Positions 1-7,937 of a stretch of DNA of 64,000 nucleotides are shown here, piece after piece. The stretch's first letter is position 1; every line of letters starts with the position of its first letter. The notes beneath the pieces are model-generated. The model saw only the letters and a program-made list of their open reading frames with translations. It searched no databases and was not told the origin of the DNA. This stretch comes from Rhodospirillaceae bacterium. Lineage in GTDB: Bacteria > Pseudomonadota > Alphaproteobacteria > Thalassobaculales > Thalassobaculaceae. Where the stretch lies: the NCBI GenBank assembly GCA_018401495.1, contig JAGYJX010000035.1:186001-250000 (forward strand), written 5' to 3'. The translations under genes and the position numbers were made by a program.

Positions 1-969
1 GACTTCGTGGGCTCCAGCGTAACACGGCTCCTCGATGGTATCCGGATAGGAGCGCCGCGAAGTGGAGTAGCAGCTCGCCGGCGTTACCTGGCCGAGCGCC
101 TCGTGCGGTCGCTGTTCGTTGAACTCTCGCCGAAAGTCGTCGAACTTCGCCTGCTGCTTGTGCGCATTCGCCGCCGGAGGCTGCGTGGTCTGCTCCTTGA
201 GCGTGCGATGCATGCGCTCGTGCCGACCGTTCTGCTGCGGCGAGCCAGGGTCGATCCGCTCCAGTCGGATGCCCAGCTTCACCCACCCGACCGACAACCG
301 TGTCAGCCCGGCCGCCCCGCTCGAGGCGAAGGGCGAGCCGTTGTCCATCCGCATCGCCCGTGGCAGCCCATACTCCCGGAACAGCCGATCGCAGGCCCGT
401 TCCACCTCCACCCCAGTCGGGTTCAACGCCTGGCAGGTCAGAAGAAAGCGGCTCTGCGCATCGGTCACCGTCAGCGGATCACAGCGACGGCCGTCGCCGG
501 TCCGGAACCAGCCCTTGAAGTCGATGCACCACAGGTCGTTCGCCGCCTCAACCGGTGCGAACGGCTGCTCAACCGCGATACCGCGACGCCGAAGCCGCCG
601 AGCCTCGACCAGACCCTCGCGACGCAGAAGGTCCCCGATCGTCGAAGGCGCCGGCCAGTCCGTCCCGGGAAAGTCACGATCCAGAACAGCCCGCAACTTC
701 TTCGGACCCCAGAACCGGTGCTTGCGCCGCAGCGCCACGATCGCCGCAGACACCTCGGGCGCCATCGCTCCCGCCTGGCGCTGCGGGGCTCGCGACAGAT
801 CCCGAAGACCGTCAAAGCCACCGGCGCGGTATCGAGCCAGCCACTTGTAACCCGTCTCCCGGCTGATCCCATGGGCATCGCAAACCGCCGACAGGCTCAG
901 ATCACCACGCTCAACACCCAACACAAATCGTACCCGAGCTTCGTACACGTCGCTGACTTTCCAAGGCAC
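1..969 (-). CDS. IS481-family transposase, 3' end outside the window
   Basis: DDE transposase that moves its own insertion sequence. The frame opens at a GTG with AGGGAGGA about 10 bases upstream and runs 323 codons to the window edge with no stop, so the 3' end is missing. An N-terminal helix-turn-helix lies around residues 20-50 (ISRETGYKWLARYRAGG). The integrase core shows the catalytic triad D150 (WCIDFKGWF), D209 (MRMDNGSPF) and E251 (NGRHERMHR). No frameshift or stop is seen in the visible part, so the copy may be active. The terminal-repeat-like sequence at 1002-1051 lies just upstream. Long plus-strand frames over this stretch are antisense shadows. Confidence 0.9.
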   Translation of the reverse strand, partial: MPWKVSDVYEARVRFVLGVERGDLSLSAVCDAHGISRETGYKWLARYRAGGFDGLRDLSRAPQRQAGAMAPEVSAAIVALRRKHRFWGPKKLRAVLDRDFPGTDWPAPSTIGDLLRREGLVEARRLRRRGIAVEQPFAPVEAANDLWCIDFKGWFRTGDGRRCDPLTVTDAQSRFLLTCQALNPTGVEVERACDRLFREYGLPRAMRMDNGSPFASSGAAGLTRLSVGWVKLGIRLERIDPGSPQQNGRHERMHRTLKEQTTQPPAANAHKQQAKFDDFRREFNEQRPHEALGQVTPASCYSTSRRSYPDTIEEPCYAGAHEV

Positions 970-1001
970 CGGCAGGTCCTCCCTGCCAGAGACTGGAACA
1001 T

Positions 1002-1051
1002 GTCAACCATGTGACCGGTCTAAACTGTCAAACATGTGACCGGTCTGTACC
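1002..1051. repeat. tandem copies of an IS-end-like repeat
   Basis: Two near-identical copies of the core CATGTGACCGGTCT, each preceded by GTCAA(C/A), sit head to tail immediately upstream of the transposase (about 1002-1021 and 1027-1051). Position and orientation suit the left terminal end of the IS481 element. The second copy continues into CTGTACC, a form that recurs at 6414-6438 and 6611-6635 with no transposase nearby. The exact IS boundary and target duplication cannot be fixed because the other end lies outside the window. Confidence 0.6.
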
Positions 1052-2421
1052 GGGCGCCTCCCTTCCCCCGTCGTCACCCCGGGCAAGCGCAGCGCGACCC
1101 GGGGCCCACACGCCGCTCGGCGCCGCCGCCGGCCAGCCACCGTCGCGCCGTAGGCCCCGGCTCGGCCGCGCCGCGGCGCGCCCGTCCGGGGTGACGACGG
1201 TGAGGAGGAGGACGTGGTCGCCGATGTGATGACGACCGGGGTGGGGCCACGCTGAGGCCGAGAGGCCGGGCGCCTCCCTCCCTTCATCGTCACCCCGGGC
1301 AAGCGCAGCGCGACCCGGGGCCACACGCCGCCTCGTCGGCGCCGCTGCCGGCAAGCAACCGTCAGCCGTGGGCCCCGGCTCGGCCGCGCCGGGGGCGCGT
1401 CCGTCCGGGGTGACGACGGCGAGGAGGAGGACGCGGTCGCTGAGCGCCGCCCTGGGGGAGGACGCGGCGTCCCGCCTACCCTTCGACCACCACCGCCGGG
1501 CGGCGGCGCGGCCAGCAGGCCGTGGCGGGGGCCGAACACGATCGCCAGGCCCAGCACGACGCCGCTGACCACGGCGATCATGCCGCTGGCGGCCAGCGAG
1601 TGCTCCATGCCGATCCACAGCGGGCCGAAGGCGGCCAGCGTGTAGCCGCCGATCGACGACACCGCGGCGAACAGCAGGCTGAGCCGGACCTGGGTCGCCA
1701 GCCGGTCGGTCAGCATGCGCGCCGCGCCGGCCGGGCAGATGAACATGGCGATCACCAGGATCGAGCCGACCGCCTCGAACGCCGCCACCGCGACGATGCC
1801 GACCAGGATCATCAGCCCGAGGTTCACCGCCCCCGCCGGGAACCCCAGCGTGGTCGCCAGCGCCGGGTCGAAGGAGGTGATCTTCAGCTCCTTCCAGAAC
1901 AGCCCGACCGCCAGCGCCGACACCGCGAGCGCCACCGCCAGGGTCACCACCTCGCGCGGCATCTGCGACAGGGCCACCGGGTCGATCAGCGAGGCCAGTC
2001 CGGTCGGCGCCAGCCACAGGATGTCTTCGAGCTGGCCGTACAGCACGCACTCGGCGTCGAGATCGACGTTGCTGGCCGCCGCCTGCTCCATCAGCACCAC
2101 GCCGCCGGCGAACATGATCGAGAACACCACGCCCATGGCGGTGCCGGCCTCGACCCGGCCGAAGCGGCGCACCAGGTCGATCAGCACCACCGCGGTGATC
2201 GCCGCCACGGTGGCGCCGACGAAGATCGGCCAGGTGGCGCGGGAATCGGCGATCAGGAACCCGGCGACGATGCCCGGCAGCACGGCGTGCGACACCGCGT
2301 CGCCCATCAGGCTCTGGCGGCGCAGCACCAGGAAGTTGCCGAGCAGCGCGCAGGCCATGGTGGCGAACAGCGTCGCCAGCAGCGCCGGCAGGTCGAGCTG
2401 CAGGAAGGTCTGGAGCGTCAT
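1003..2421 (-). CDS. manganese ABC transporter permease (MntD/SitD-like) with repeat-encoded C-terminal extension
   Basis: Inner-membrane permease of a cluster A-I metal importer (ABC-3 family), second permease of the Mn operon. Residues 1 to about 304 form a complete family-length protein with about eight hydrophobic segments and the typical LMGDAVSHAVLPG and CPAGAARMLTDR stretches. ATG 2421 lies 4 bases beyond the stop of the upstream permease. After about residue 304 no stop occurs until 1003, adding about 168 Arg/Pro/Ser-rich residues that are a translation of two REP palindromes (VALRLPGVT appears twice) and part of the IS-end repeat. The extension is therefore probably non-functional. 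Either the repeats displaced the native stop or it was lost by a frameshift near 1510. Confidence 0.85.
   Translation of the reverse strand: MTLQTFLQLDLPALLATLFATMACALLGNFLVLRRQSLMGDAVSHAVLPGIVAGFLIADSRATWPIFVGATVAAITAVVLIDLVRRFGRVEAGTAMGVVFSIMFAGGVVLMEQAAASNVDLDAECVLYGQLEDILWLAPTGLASLIDPVALSQMPREVVTLAVALAVSALAVGLFWKELKITSFDPALATTLGFPAGAVNLGLMILVGIVAVAAFEAVGSILVIAMFICPAGAARMLTDRLATQVRLSLLFAAVSSIGGYTLAAFGPLWIGMEHSLAASGMIAVVSGVVLGLAIVFGPRHGLLAAPPPGGGGRRVGGTPRPPPGRRSATASSSSPSSPRTDAPPARPSRGPRLTVACRQRRRRGGVWPRVALRLPGVTMKGGRRPASRPQRGPTPVVITSATTSSSSPSSPRTGAPRRGRAGAYGATVAGRRRRRAACGPRVALRLPGVTTGEGRRPVQTGHMFDSLDRSHG
1068..1200. repeat. REP-like long palindrome, copy A
   Basis: Perfect 15-base inverted arms CCGTCGTCACCCCGG (1068-1082) and CCGGGGTGACGACGG (1186-1200) flank a GC-rich centre with further internal stems. 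It matches the dispersed REP-type palindromes common in high-GC alphaproteobacteria. It is translated as part of the overlong C-terminus of the permease at 1003-2421. Confidence 0.75.
1287..1416. repeat. REP-like long palindrome, copy D
   Basis: Arms TCGTCACCCCGG (1287-1298) and CCGGGGTGACGA (1405-1416) flank a centre closely related to that of 1068-1200, including AAGCGCAGCGCGACCCGGGG. With copy A it forms a tandem pair in the same orientation, and both are read through by the permease frame. Confidence 0.75.
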
Positions 2422-2425
2422 GGCG

Positions 2426-3784
2426 TCACTCCCGAACCGGCCGGGCCAGCCCGCCCGGCATCGGCAGCCGCCCGTCGCGCGCCAGCTGCTCCTCCAGGCG
2501 CGCCACGATCCCCGGGTCCAGCACATGCTCGGCCATGTCGGCGAGCCGGTCGACCCGCCCCGGCGCGATCGCCACGTGGCGGGCGAAGTAGGCCTCCCAG
2601 AGCCGGTGGCTGCGGGTCTGGCGCCAGGCCTCGGCCGCACCGGTGTCGGTCAGGGTCAGCGGGGTGGACGGCCGGGCGATCAGGCCGCGCGCCCACAGGA
2701 ACAGCAGGACCGCGGTCCGCCATGGCGCCGACCAGGTGCCGGCGAACGCCAGCGCGTCGGTCGACACCGGCGTGGTCAGCGGCGCGCCGCGCGCCTCGGT
2801 CTGCTCGAACACGCCGCGCAGCACGTGCTGCGCCTCGACCTCCAGGCGCAGCCGGAACAGCCGGGCGCTGCCGGCGAGCACGCCGCGGCCGGGGGCGAGG
2901 AACAGGCTGATCACGAACAGCGCGCCGGCCACCAGCACGATGATGCCGCCGGCCGGGAAGCGGTCCATCAGCGCCGACAGCGCCGCGCCCACGTAGCCGC
3001 TGACCGCGCCGAAGCCGGCGGCGATCAGCGTCATCAGCCACAGCCGGTCGGTCCAGAACCGCGCCGCCGCCGCCGGGATGATCACCAGCGCGATGATCAG
3101 GATCAGCCCGACCGCCTGCAGGCCGATCACCGTCACCACCACCACCAGCGCCATCATCAGCAGGTCGATCGCCGACACCGGCCAGCCCTGCACCTCGGCG
3201 AACTCCGGGTCGAAGCAGACCAGCCGGAACTCCTTGAACAGCAGCAGCGTCGCGACCACCACCCCGGCCGCGACCGCCGCGATGGTGATGGCGTCGCCGG
3301 CGCTCATCGCCGCGGTCTGGCCGTAGATGAACTTGGAGATGCCGCCCTCGGCGCCGGTGCCGAGGGTCTGGATGTAGCTCAGCACCACGAAGCCGAGCCC
3401 GAAGAACACGCTCAGCACCGCGCCCATCGCGGCGTCCTCGGGCAGCCGGGTGTGGCGCGCGATGCCGTGCACCACCGCCACCCCGACGACGCCGGCGACC
3501 GCCGCGCCGCCCAGCAGCACCGGCAGGCTGCGGCCCTCGGCGCCGAGCGCCACGGCCGCCAGGAACGCCAGCCCGATGCCCGGCAGGGTGGCGTGGCTCA
3601 TGGTGTCGCTCATCATCGCGCGCTTGCGCAGGACCGCGAAGGTGCCGACCGTGCCGGCGGCGATCCCGAGCAGGGTGACGCCGAGCATCACCACGGTGGT
3701 GTTATAGCCGCCCTGCAGCAGCAGCACGGCGACCACCTCCGAGACCGACGGCCAGGCGATGCCCGACCCGCCGAGGCTGGTCAC
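2426..3784 (-). CDS. mntC: manganese ABC transporter permease fused to a DtxR/MntR-like C-terminal domain
   Basis: First permease of the Mn/Fe importer, 452 residues against about 285 for a simple permease. The start is GTG 3784, which overlaps the ATPase stop as GTGA. Residues 1 to about 300 are the ABC-3 membrane domain (RAMMSDTMSHATLPGIGLAF; IIPAAAARFWTDRLWL). The rest resembles the DtxR/MntR family: a winged-helix-like part (WRTAVLLFLWARGLI) then the metal-binding/dimerisation part (HRLWEAYFARHV...DRLADMAEHVLDP). Such permease-DtxR fusions are known, and the domain may sense cytoplasmic metal and gate transport, which is inference. The gene lies in an operon with the ATPase, binding protein and second permease. 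Confidence 0.9.
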   Translation of the reverse strand: MTSLGGSGIAWPSVSEVVAVLLLQGGYNTTVVMLGVTLLGIAAGTVGTFAVLRKRAMMSDTMSHATLPGIGLAFLAAVALGAEGRSLPVLLGGAAVAGVVGVAVVHGIARHTRLPEDAAMGAVLSVFFGLGFVVLSYIQTLGTGAEGGISKFIYGQTAAMSAGDAITIAAVAAGVVVATLLLFKEFRLVCFDPEFAEVQGWPVSAIDLLMMALVVVVTVIGLQAVGLILIIALVIIPAAAARFWTDRLWLMTLIAAGFGAVSGYVGAALSALMDRFPAGGIIVLVAGALFVISLFLAPGRGVLAGSARLFRLRLEVEAQHVLRGVFEQTEARGAPLTTPVSTDALAFAGTWSAPWRTAVLLFLWARGLIARPSTPLTLTDTGAAEAWRQTRSHRLWEAYFARHVAIAPGRVDRLADMAEHVLDPGIVARLEEQLARDGRLPMPGGLARPVRE

Positions 3785-4614
3785 GACACGCCTTTGCGGT
3801 CCAGCCGGGACAGCGCCTGCGAGACGTCGTCGAGCAGCGCCAGCCGGCCGCCATAGGCGCGCTGGAGGTTCTCGTTGGTGAAGGCGTCGGCCACCGGCCC
3901 GGCGGCGACCACCCGGCCGTTCAGCAGCAGGACGTCGTCGAAATACTCCGGCACCGTCGACAGGTCGTGGTGCACCACCACCACCGTCTTTCCCTCCGCC
4001 TTCAGGCGCCGCATCACCTCGACCAGCGCGGTCTCGGTGGCGGCGTCGACGCCGGCGAACGGCTCGTCCATGAAGTACAGGTCGGATTCCTGGGCGAGCG
4101 CGCGGGCCAGGAACACCCGCTGCTGCTGGCCGCCGGACAGCTGGCTGATCTGGCGGCCGGCGAACTCGGTCATCCCGACCTGCTCCAGGCAGGCCAGCGC
4201 CGCCTCGCGGTGCCGCCGCGCCACCGGGCGCAGCCAGCCCAGCATGCCGTAGCGGCCCATGGTCACGACCTCCTCGACCGAGACCGGAAAGTCCCAGTCG
4301 ACGCTGCCGCGCTGCGGCACGTAGCCGACGCGCCGGCGCTCGGCGCGCAGCGGCTCGCCCCAGAACCGCACCGAGCCGGAGGCCAGCGGCAGCAGGCCGA
4401 GCACCGCCTTGATCAGGGTCGACTTGCCGGCGCCGTTCGGGCCGACGATGGCGACCAGCGAGGCCGCCGGCACGTCGTAGTCGACGCCCCACAGCACCGG
4501 CTGGCGGCCGTAGCCGACGGTCAGGCCGTGGATCGACAGCGGCGCCGGCGCCGGTGCCACACCGTCGGCGCCGGTGGCGGGGGTCCCGAAGGGCAGGTTG
4601 ATGACGGAGCTCAT
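3781..4614 (-). CDS. mntB: manganese/iron ABC transporter ATP-binding protein
   Basis: Cytoplasmic ATPase driving import through the two neighbouring permeases. It has 277 residues with all nucleotide-binding motifs: Walker A GPNGAGKST, Q-loop YVPQRGSVDWDFP, signature LSGGQQQR, Walker B DLYFMDEP and switch histidine VVHHDL. The YVPQR...DFPVSVEEVV stretch is typical of the Mn/Zn (cluster A-I) ATPases. It starts 18 bases after the binding-protein stop and overlaps the next permease by 4 bases. The neighbouring mntR and MntR box favour Mn over Zn. Confidence 0.92.
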   Translation of the reverse strand: MSSVINLPFGTPATGADGVAPAPAPLSIHGLTVGYGRQPVLWGVDYDVPAASLVAIVGPNGAGKSTLIKAVLGLLPLASGSVRFWGEPLRAERRRVGYVPQRGSVDWDFPVSVEEVVTMGRYGMLGWLRPVARRHREAALACLEQVGMTEFAGRQISQLSGGQQQRVFLARALAQESDLYFMDEPFAGVDAATETALVEVMRRLKAEGKTVVVVHHDLSTVPEYFDDVLLLNGRVVAAGPVADAFTNENLQRAYGGRLALLDDVSQALSRLDRKGVS

Positions 4615-4632
4615 CGTCGCCTCAAGTTGCCA

Positions 4633-5613
4633 TCACTGGGCCAGCGCCAGCTGGCCGTTGAAGCCGTCGCGCGGCGCCTCGCCGCCGAGCGCCCGGGCGA
4701 TCAGCGTGACGTTGTGATCGATCATGCCGACATAGGTGCCCTCGTAGGTGCCCGGCCGGCCCATGGCGTCGGAGAACAGCTCGCCGCCGATCGCGACCGT
4801 GTGACCCTGGGCGGCGGCGCCCGCGACCAGCGCCCGCACGCTGCGGTCCGGCACGGTCGATTCCACGAACACCGCCGGGATGCGGCGCTGCACCAGCATC
4901 TCGACGATCTCCTCGATCTTCTTCAGCCCGGCCTCGGACTCGGTGCTCAGCCCCTGGATGCCCAGCACCTCGAAATCGTAGCGCTTGCCGAAATAGCCGA
5001 AGGCGTCATGGGCGGTCACCAGCACCCGGCGATCCGCCGGCACGCTGGCCAGCACCCGCTCGGCGTAGGCGTCGAGGCGGTCGAACTCGGCCAGAACACG
5101 CTCGGCGTTGGCGGCGTAGACCGTCGCCGAGCCGGCATCGACCGCCGACAGCCGGTCGCGGATCACCGCCACCGCCTTCGTCCAGGCCCGCGGGTCCATC
5201 CAGACATGCGGGTCGAAATGGCCGGCGCTGCCCTCCGGCTCCAGCAGCTCGGCCTCGTCGATCAACTCGGTGACCGCGAACACCGGCCGGCCCGACGACG
5301 CCACCCGCACGAAGGCGTCGGTCATTTTCCCTTCGAGCAGCAGGCCGTTGTAGAAGGTGACGTCGGCGTTCAGCATCGCCGCCACGTCCGAGCGCGCCGC
5401 CTTGTAGAGGTGCGGGTCGACGCCCTGGCCGAGCAGCTGGGTGACCCGCACCCGCTCGCCGCCGACGCCGCGGGCGATGTCGGCGATCATGCCGGTGGTC
5501 GCCACCACGTCCAGCGGTTCGGCGGCGCGCGCCGCCGGCGCCACGGCGCCCAGCACGGCCACCGCCGCGACGGCCGCCATCGCGTTCGCCAACCAGCGCC
5601 TCGACTTCGTCAT
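4633..5613 (-). CDS. mntA: manganese/zinc ABC transporter substrate-binding protein
   Basis: Periplasmic cluster A-I solute-binding protein (ZnuA/MntA/TroA family). Start chosen at ATG 5613 (MTKSRRWLANAM) because GGGAG lies 7 bases upstream; ATG 5640 is also open but sits only 10 bases from the MntR box. A signal peptide ends near ARAAEP. Metal ligands of the family are visible: H in GVDPHLYK, H in GHFDPHVWMDP, E in VFVESTVPD and D in MIDHNVTL. The His-rich loop typical of zinc-specific ZnuA is absent, consistent with Mn. First gene of the operon, transcribed from the promoter at 5648-5675. Confidence 0.92.
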   Translation of the reverse strand: MTKSRRWLANAMAAVAAVAVLGAVAPAARAAEPLDVVATTGMIADIARGVGGERVRVTQLLGQGVDPHLYKAARSDVAAMLNADVTFYNGLLLEGKMTDAFVRVASSGRPVFAVTELIDEAELLEPEGSAGHFDPHVWMDPRAWTKAVAVIRDRLSAVDAGSATVYAANAERVLAEFDRLDAYAERVLASVPADRRVLVTAHDAFGYFGKRYDFEVLGIQGLSTESEAGLKKIEEIVEMLVQRRIPAVFVESTVPDRSVRALVAGAAAQGHTVAIGGELFSDAMGRPGTYEGTYVGMIDHNVTLIARALGGEAPRDGFNGQLALAQ

Positions 5614-5647
5614 GCCCACGCTCCCGGATGCCGTCGCCATCTCGTTA

Positions 5648-5675
5648 AATATAGCCTTGGCTATACAGTGGTCAA
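5648..5675 (-). promoter_or_regulatory. mntA promoter with overlapping MntR-box palindrome
   Basis: On the minus strand a -35 TTGACC (5675-5670) and a -10 TATATT (5653-5648) are separated by 16 bases. The perfect palindrome TATAGCCTTGGCTATA (5650-5665, 7-base arms) fills most of the spacer and enters the -10 box. It closely resembles the known enterobacterial MntR operator (ACATAGCAAAGGCTATGT). With mntR divergent next door, Mn-dependent repression by occlusion of RNA polymerase is the natural reading. Confidence 0.8.
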
Positions 5676-5780
5676 CGGGCTGGTTTATGCAGTGCCGCCT
5701 GATTTATGGCGCTCGTCCTGCACTCTCAAGGGTTCCCCGCCGGGAAGTTCCACGGTGGACATTCAGCGGTCGGATTGATT

Positions 5781-5796
5781 CATAGATCGGGGTATA
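5781..5796. promoter_or_regulatory. second, degenerate MntR-box candidate upstream of mntR
   Basis: CATAGATCGGGGTATA matches the strong site at 5650-5665 in 10 of 16 positions, with the outer ATAG and TATA arms kept. It lies 42 bases before the mntR start and could serve weak autoregulation. This is a by-eye match only. Confidence 0.4.
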
Positions 5797-5837
5797 CAGT
5801 TTTCCGTCCGTTCCGAGCCGCCGGGGGCAGCGCGACC

Positions 5838-6296
5838 ATGACCAGCGACGACACCAGCCGGGCGCCGGCTTCCGGCCTGATGACCGCCGCCGACCACAGC
5901 GAGGGCTTCCGCCAGGCCCGCGAGGCGCGCCGCGCCGAACTGGTCGAGGATTATGTCGAGCTGATCGCCGACCTGATCGACGACGGCGGCGAGGCCCGCC
6001 AGGTCGACATCGCCGCCCGCCTGGGCGTCGCCCAGCCGACGGTCGCCAAGACCCTGAAGCGGCTGGCCGACGAAGGGCTGATCGTGCAGCGCCCGTATCG
6101 CGGGGTGTTCCTGACCGACGCCGGCCGGGTCCTGGCCGAGGACAGCCGCCGGCGCCACCAGATCGTCGAGACCTTCCTGCGCGCCCTCGGCGTCAGCCCC
6201 GAGACCGCCCGCGTCGACGCCGAGGGCATCGAGCACCGGGTCAGCGAGGAGACCCTGGCGGCCTTCGGCCGCTACCTGACCCGCCGCCGGCCGTAG
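5838..6296 (+). CDS. mntR: manganese-responsive transcriptional regulator MntR
   Basis: DtxR/MntR-family repressor of 152 residues, the usual MntR length without the C-terminal SH3 domain. Start is ATG 5838; the frame is open further upstream but runs back over the operator region. A winged helix occupies about residues 40-100 (RQVDIAARLGVAQPTVAKTL; LIVQRPYRGVFLTDAG). The metal-binding/dimerisation domain follows (DSRRRHQIVETFLRALGVSPETARVDAEGIEH), with the expected His, Glu and Asp-rich ligands. Divergent from mntABC and expected to repress that operon when Mn is plentiful. Confidence 0.92.
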   Translation: MTSDDTSRAPASGLMTAADHSEGFRQAREARRAELVEDYVELIADLIDDGGEARQVDIAARLGVAQPTVAKTLKRLADEGLIVQRPYRGVFLTDAGRVLAEDSRRRHQIVETFLRALGVSPETARVDAEGIEHRVSEETLAAFGRYLTRRRP

Positions 6297-6413
6297 AACG
6301 CCCCTCCCGCTGTCGTCACCCTGGCCAAGCGCGGCGCGAGCTGGCCCCACCCGCCGCCGCGGTAAAGGTGGGTGCGCCCGGCAAGCGACCGGGCGGCCAC
6401 ACCAGCCCTGACC

Positions 6414-6438
6414 GTCAACCATGTAACCGGTCTGTACC
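6414..6438. repeat. solo IS-end-like repeat (copy B)
   Basis: GTCAACCATGTAACCGGTCT followed by GTACC is the same sequence as the repeat beside the IS481 transposase (1027-1051), here without any transposase and about 20 bases ahead of a REP palindrome. Confidence 0.6.
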
Positions 6439-6610
6439 CCCCGGTCGCCCTCCCTGTCGTCATCCCGGCCAAGCGAAGCGCGCGCCGGGACCCACCCGCC
6501 GCCGCCGTGGTGAAGGGCGGGCGCGCGTCGCTGGGTGAGTCCCGGATCCGTCCCGCCAGGGGCGGTCCGGTCCGGGATGACGACACAGGGAGAGAGGGCC
6601 GGCCCTGACC

Positions 6611-6635
6611 GTCAACCATGTGACCGGTCTGTACC
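6611..6635. repeat. solo IS-end-like repeat (copy C)
   Basis: GTCAACCATGTGACCGGTCT followed by GTACC is essentially identical to copy B and to the repeat beside the transposase, and is again followed about 20 bases later by a REP palindrome. Confidence 0.6.
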
Positions 6636-6920
6636 CCCCGGTCCGCCCCTCCCCTGTCGTCATCCCGGCCAAGCGGAGCGCGAGCCGGGAGCCACCCGCC
6701 GCCGCCGTGGTGAAGGGCGGGTGCACGTCGCTGGGTGGTCCGGGATAACGACAGGGAGAGGGTGTGTGGTGGCCGCGTCGCCAAGCGGCCCGTCGGGCGC
6801 TGACCGGTTCGAGCCGTCCGTCATGCGACCGATCCGCACCCCGCCCCACTGCCGGTTGTCGAGGCGGGGTCGGCGTGCTAGCTCGGTGGTCGGCGCCGCG
6901 TCGCGGCGGACCGGGGAGCG

Positions 6921-7318
6921 GTGGCGATGGGTGCTGGACGGCGGGGATGGCGTTCGTGGGTCGCGCTCGGCGCGGCCTGCGTGCTCGTCCTGCAGGCGCT
7001 GATCGTCGATCTTGGCCGCCCGGCGCACGCCGCGCCGCACGGCCTCGACGCGTTCATCGGCGTCATCTGCACGCCGGACGGCATCCGGCAGGCCCCGATC
7101 CCGCGCCTTCGCCCGCCGATCCGCACGGGGCCGGCTGCTGCACGCTCGGCTGCGTCGCCGGCGGCGCCGGTGTGCCGCCGCCTTCCGTATCGGCGGCGCC
7201 GGTTCCGGAGCGAGCCGTCGACGACACGGTCCTGCGGCCTCGCGGGTCCGACGACCGGCTGAAGGCCACCCTCGAGCAGAGTCCGCGCAGCACCAGGGCG
7301 CCGCCGCGCCCGGTCTGA
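6921..7318 (+). pseudogene. DUF2946-like secreted protein, frameshifted
   Basis: The first frame opens at GTG 6921 (or ATG 6927 after GGGGAG) with a hydrophobic N-terminus (WVALGAACVLVLQALIVDL) and a conserved-looking IGVICTPDG. The rest is in the -1 frame: DPHGAGCCTLGCVAGGAGVP to a C-terminus ending RAPPRPV. The join lies near 7095-7110 and fits a one-base deletion by the CCCCGATCCC run. The hydrophobic start, CxxDG and CCTLGC motifs resemble DUF2946 proteins, often found beside PCu(A)C copper chaperones, as here. The assignment rests on motifs only. Confidence 0.55.
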
Positions 7319-7386
7319 GCCGGCCGGGTTCCCGCGGCGCGGGGCCCCGGCGCGTCAACGTCGGACCATGATCGAGGATTCCCAAG

Positions 7387-7890
7387 ATGACCCTGTTCTC
7401 CCGCCTGCCGCGGATCGCGGCAGCGTACGCCGCCGCGATCGTCGCGTCGGCCCTGCTGCTGGCCGCCCCCACCGCCGTCGTCGCCCACGAGTATGAGGTC
7501 GGCGACCTTCGCATCGACCATCCCTGGACCCGGGCATCGCCCGGCATCGCCCGGATCGCCGGCGGCTACCTGACCGTCGCCAACCGCGGTGCCGCCGCCG
7601 ATCGCCTGGTGTCGGTTAGCGCCGAGATCGCCGGTCGCACCGAGATCCACGAGATGGCCATGGCGGGAGGCGTCATGACCATGCGCCAGATCCCCGGCGG
7701 CCTGGCGATCCCGGCCGGCGGCGAGCTCGCCCTGCAGCCGGGTGGCCTGCACCTGATGTTCATGGACCTGCGGCAGCCGCTGAAGGAGGGCGAGCGCTTC
7801 GACGCGACGCTGACCTTCGAGACCGCCGGAAGCGTCATCGTGACCTTCGTGGTCGAGGCGATCGCCGCCGGCGGCAAGGGCCACCACTAG
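7387..7890 (+). CDS. PCu(A)C-type periplasmic copper chaperone
   Basis: Periplasmic Cu(I) chaperone of the PCu(A)C family (DUF461 fold), which delivers copper to cytochrome oxidase or a copper importer. It has 167 residues with a signal peptide ending near TAVVAHEYEV. The metal motif H(M)x10Mx21HxM is present: EIHEMAMAGGVMTMRQIPGG with HLMFMDL 20-odd residues later. A His-containing tail (GGKGHH) could add a ligand. It lies 68 bases downstream of the DUF2946-like frame and 47 before the ABC importer genes, all on the same strand. Confidence 0.92.
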   Translation: MTLFSRLPRIAAAYAAAIVASALLLAAPTAVVAHEYEVGDLRIDHPWTRASPGIARIAGGYLTVANRGAAADRLVSVSAEIAGRTEIHEMAMAGGVMTMRQIPGGLAIPAGGELALQPGGLHLMFMDLRQPLKEGERFDATLTFETAGSVIVTFVVEAIAAGGKGHH

Positions 7891-7937
7891 CCGGGTCTCG
7901 CCGGCTCGCGCCGGCATCAGGACAGGACATCGATCCC

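Larger units (their letters stand above)
6306..6760. repeat. cluster of REP-like palindromes in a gene-free stretch
   Basis: The gene-free stretch 6297-6920 is largely repeats. A half element (GTCGTCACCCTGGCCAAGCG) begins near 6309. Two fuller palindromes follow at about 6455-6585 and 6655-6750, each opening with TGTCGTCATCCCGGCCAAGC and closing with an inverted CCGGGATGACGACA or CCGGGATAACGACA. Both share a centre (CCACCCGCCGCCGCCGTGGT). IS-end-like repeats precede each. All frames here are repeat-derived and unlikely to encode protein. From 6761 to 6920 I see nothing recognisable. Confidence 0.75.

Noticed and set aside
3781..5613. Naming the importer ZnuABC (zinc)
   Set aside because: The binding protein lacks the zinc-type His-rich loop, the regulator is MntR-like rather than Zur, and an MntR box controls the operon.
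6660..7917. Minus-strand frames across the DUF2946/PCu(A)C region
   Set aside because: Antisense to PCu(A)C, which has an unmistakable signal peptide and metal motif; the frames have no family resemblance.
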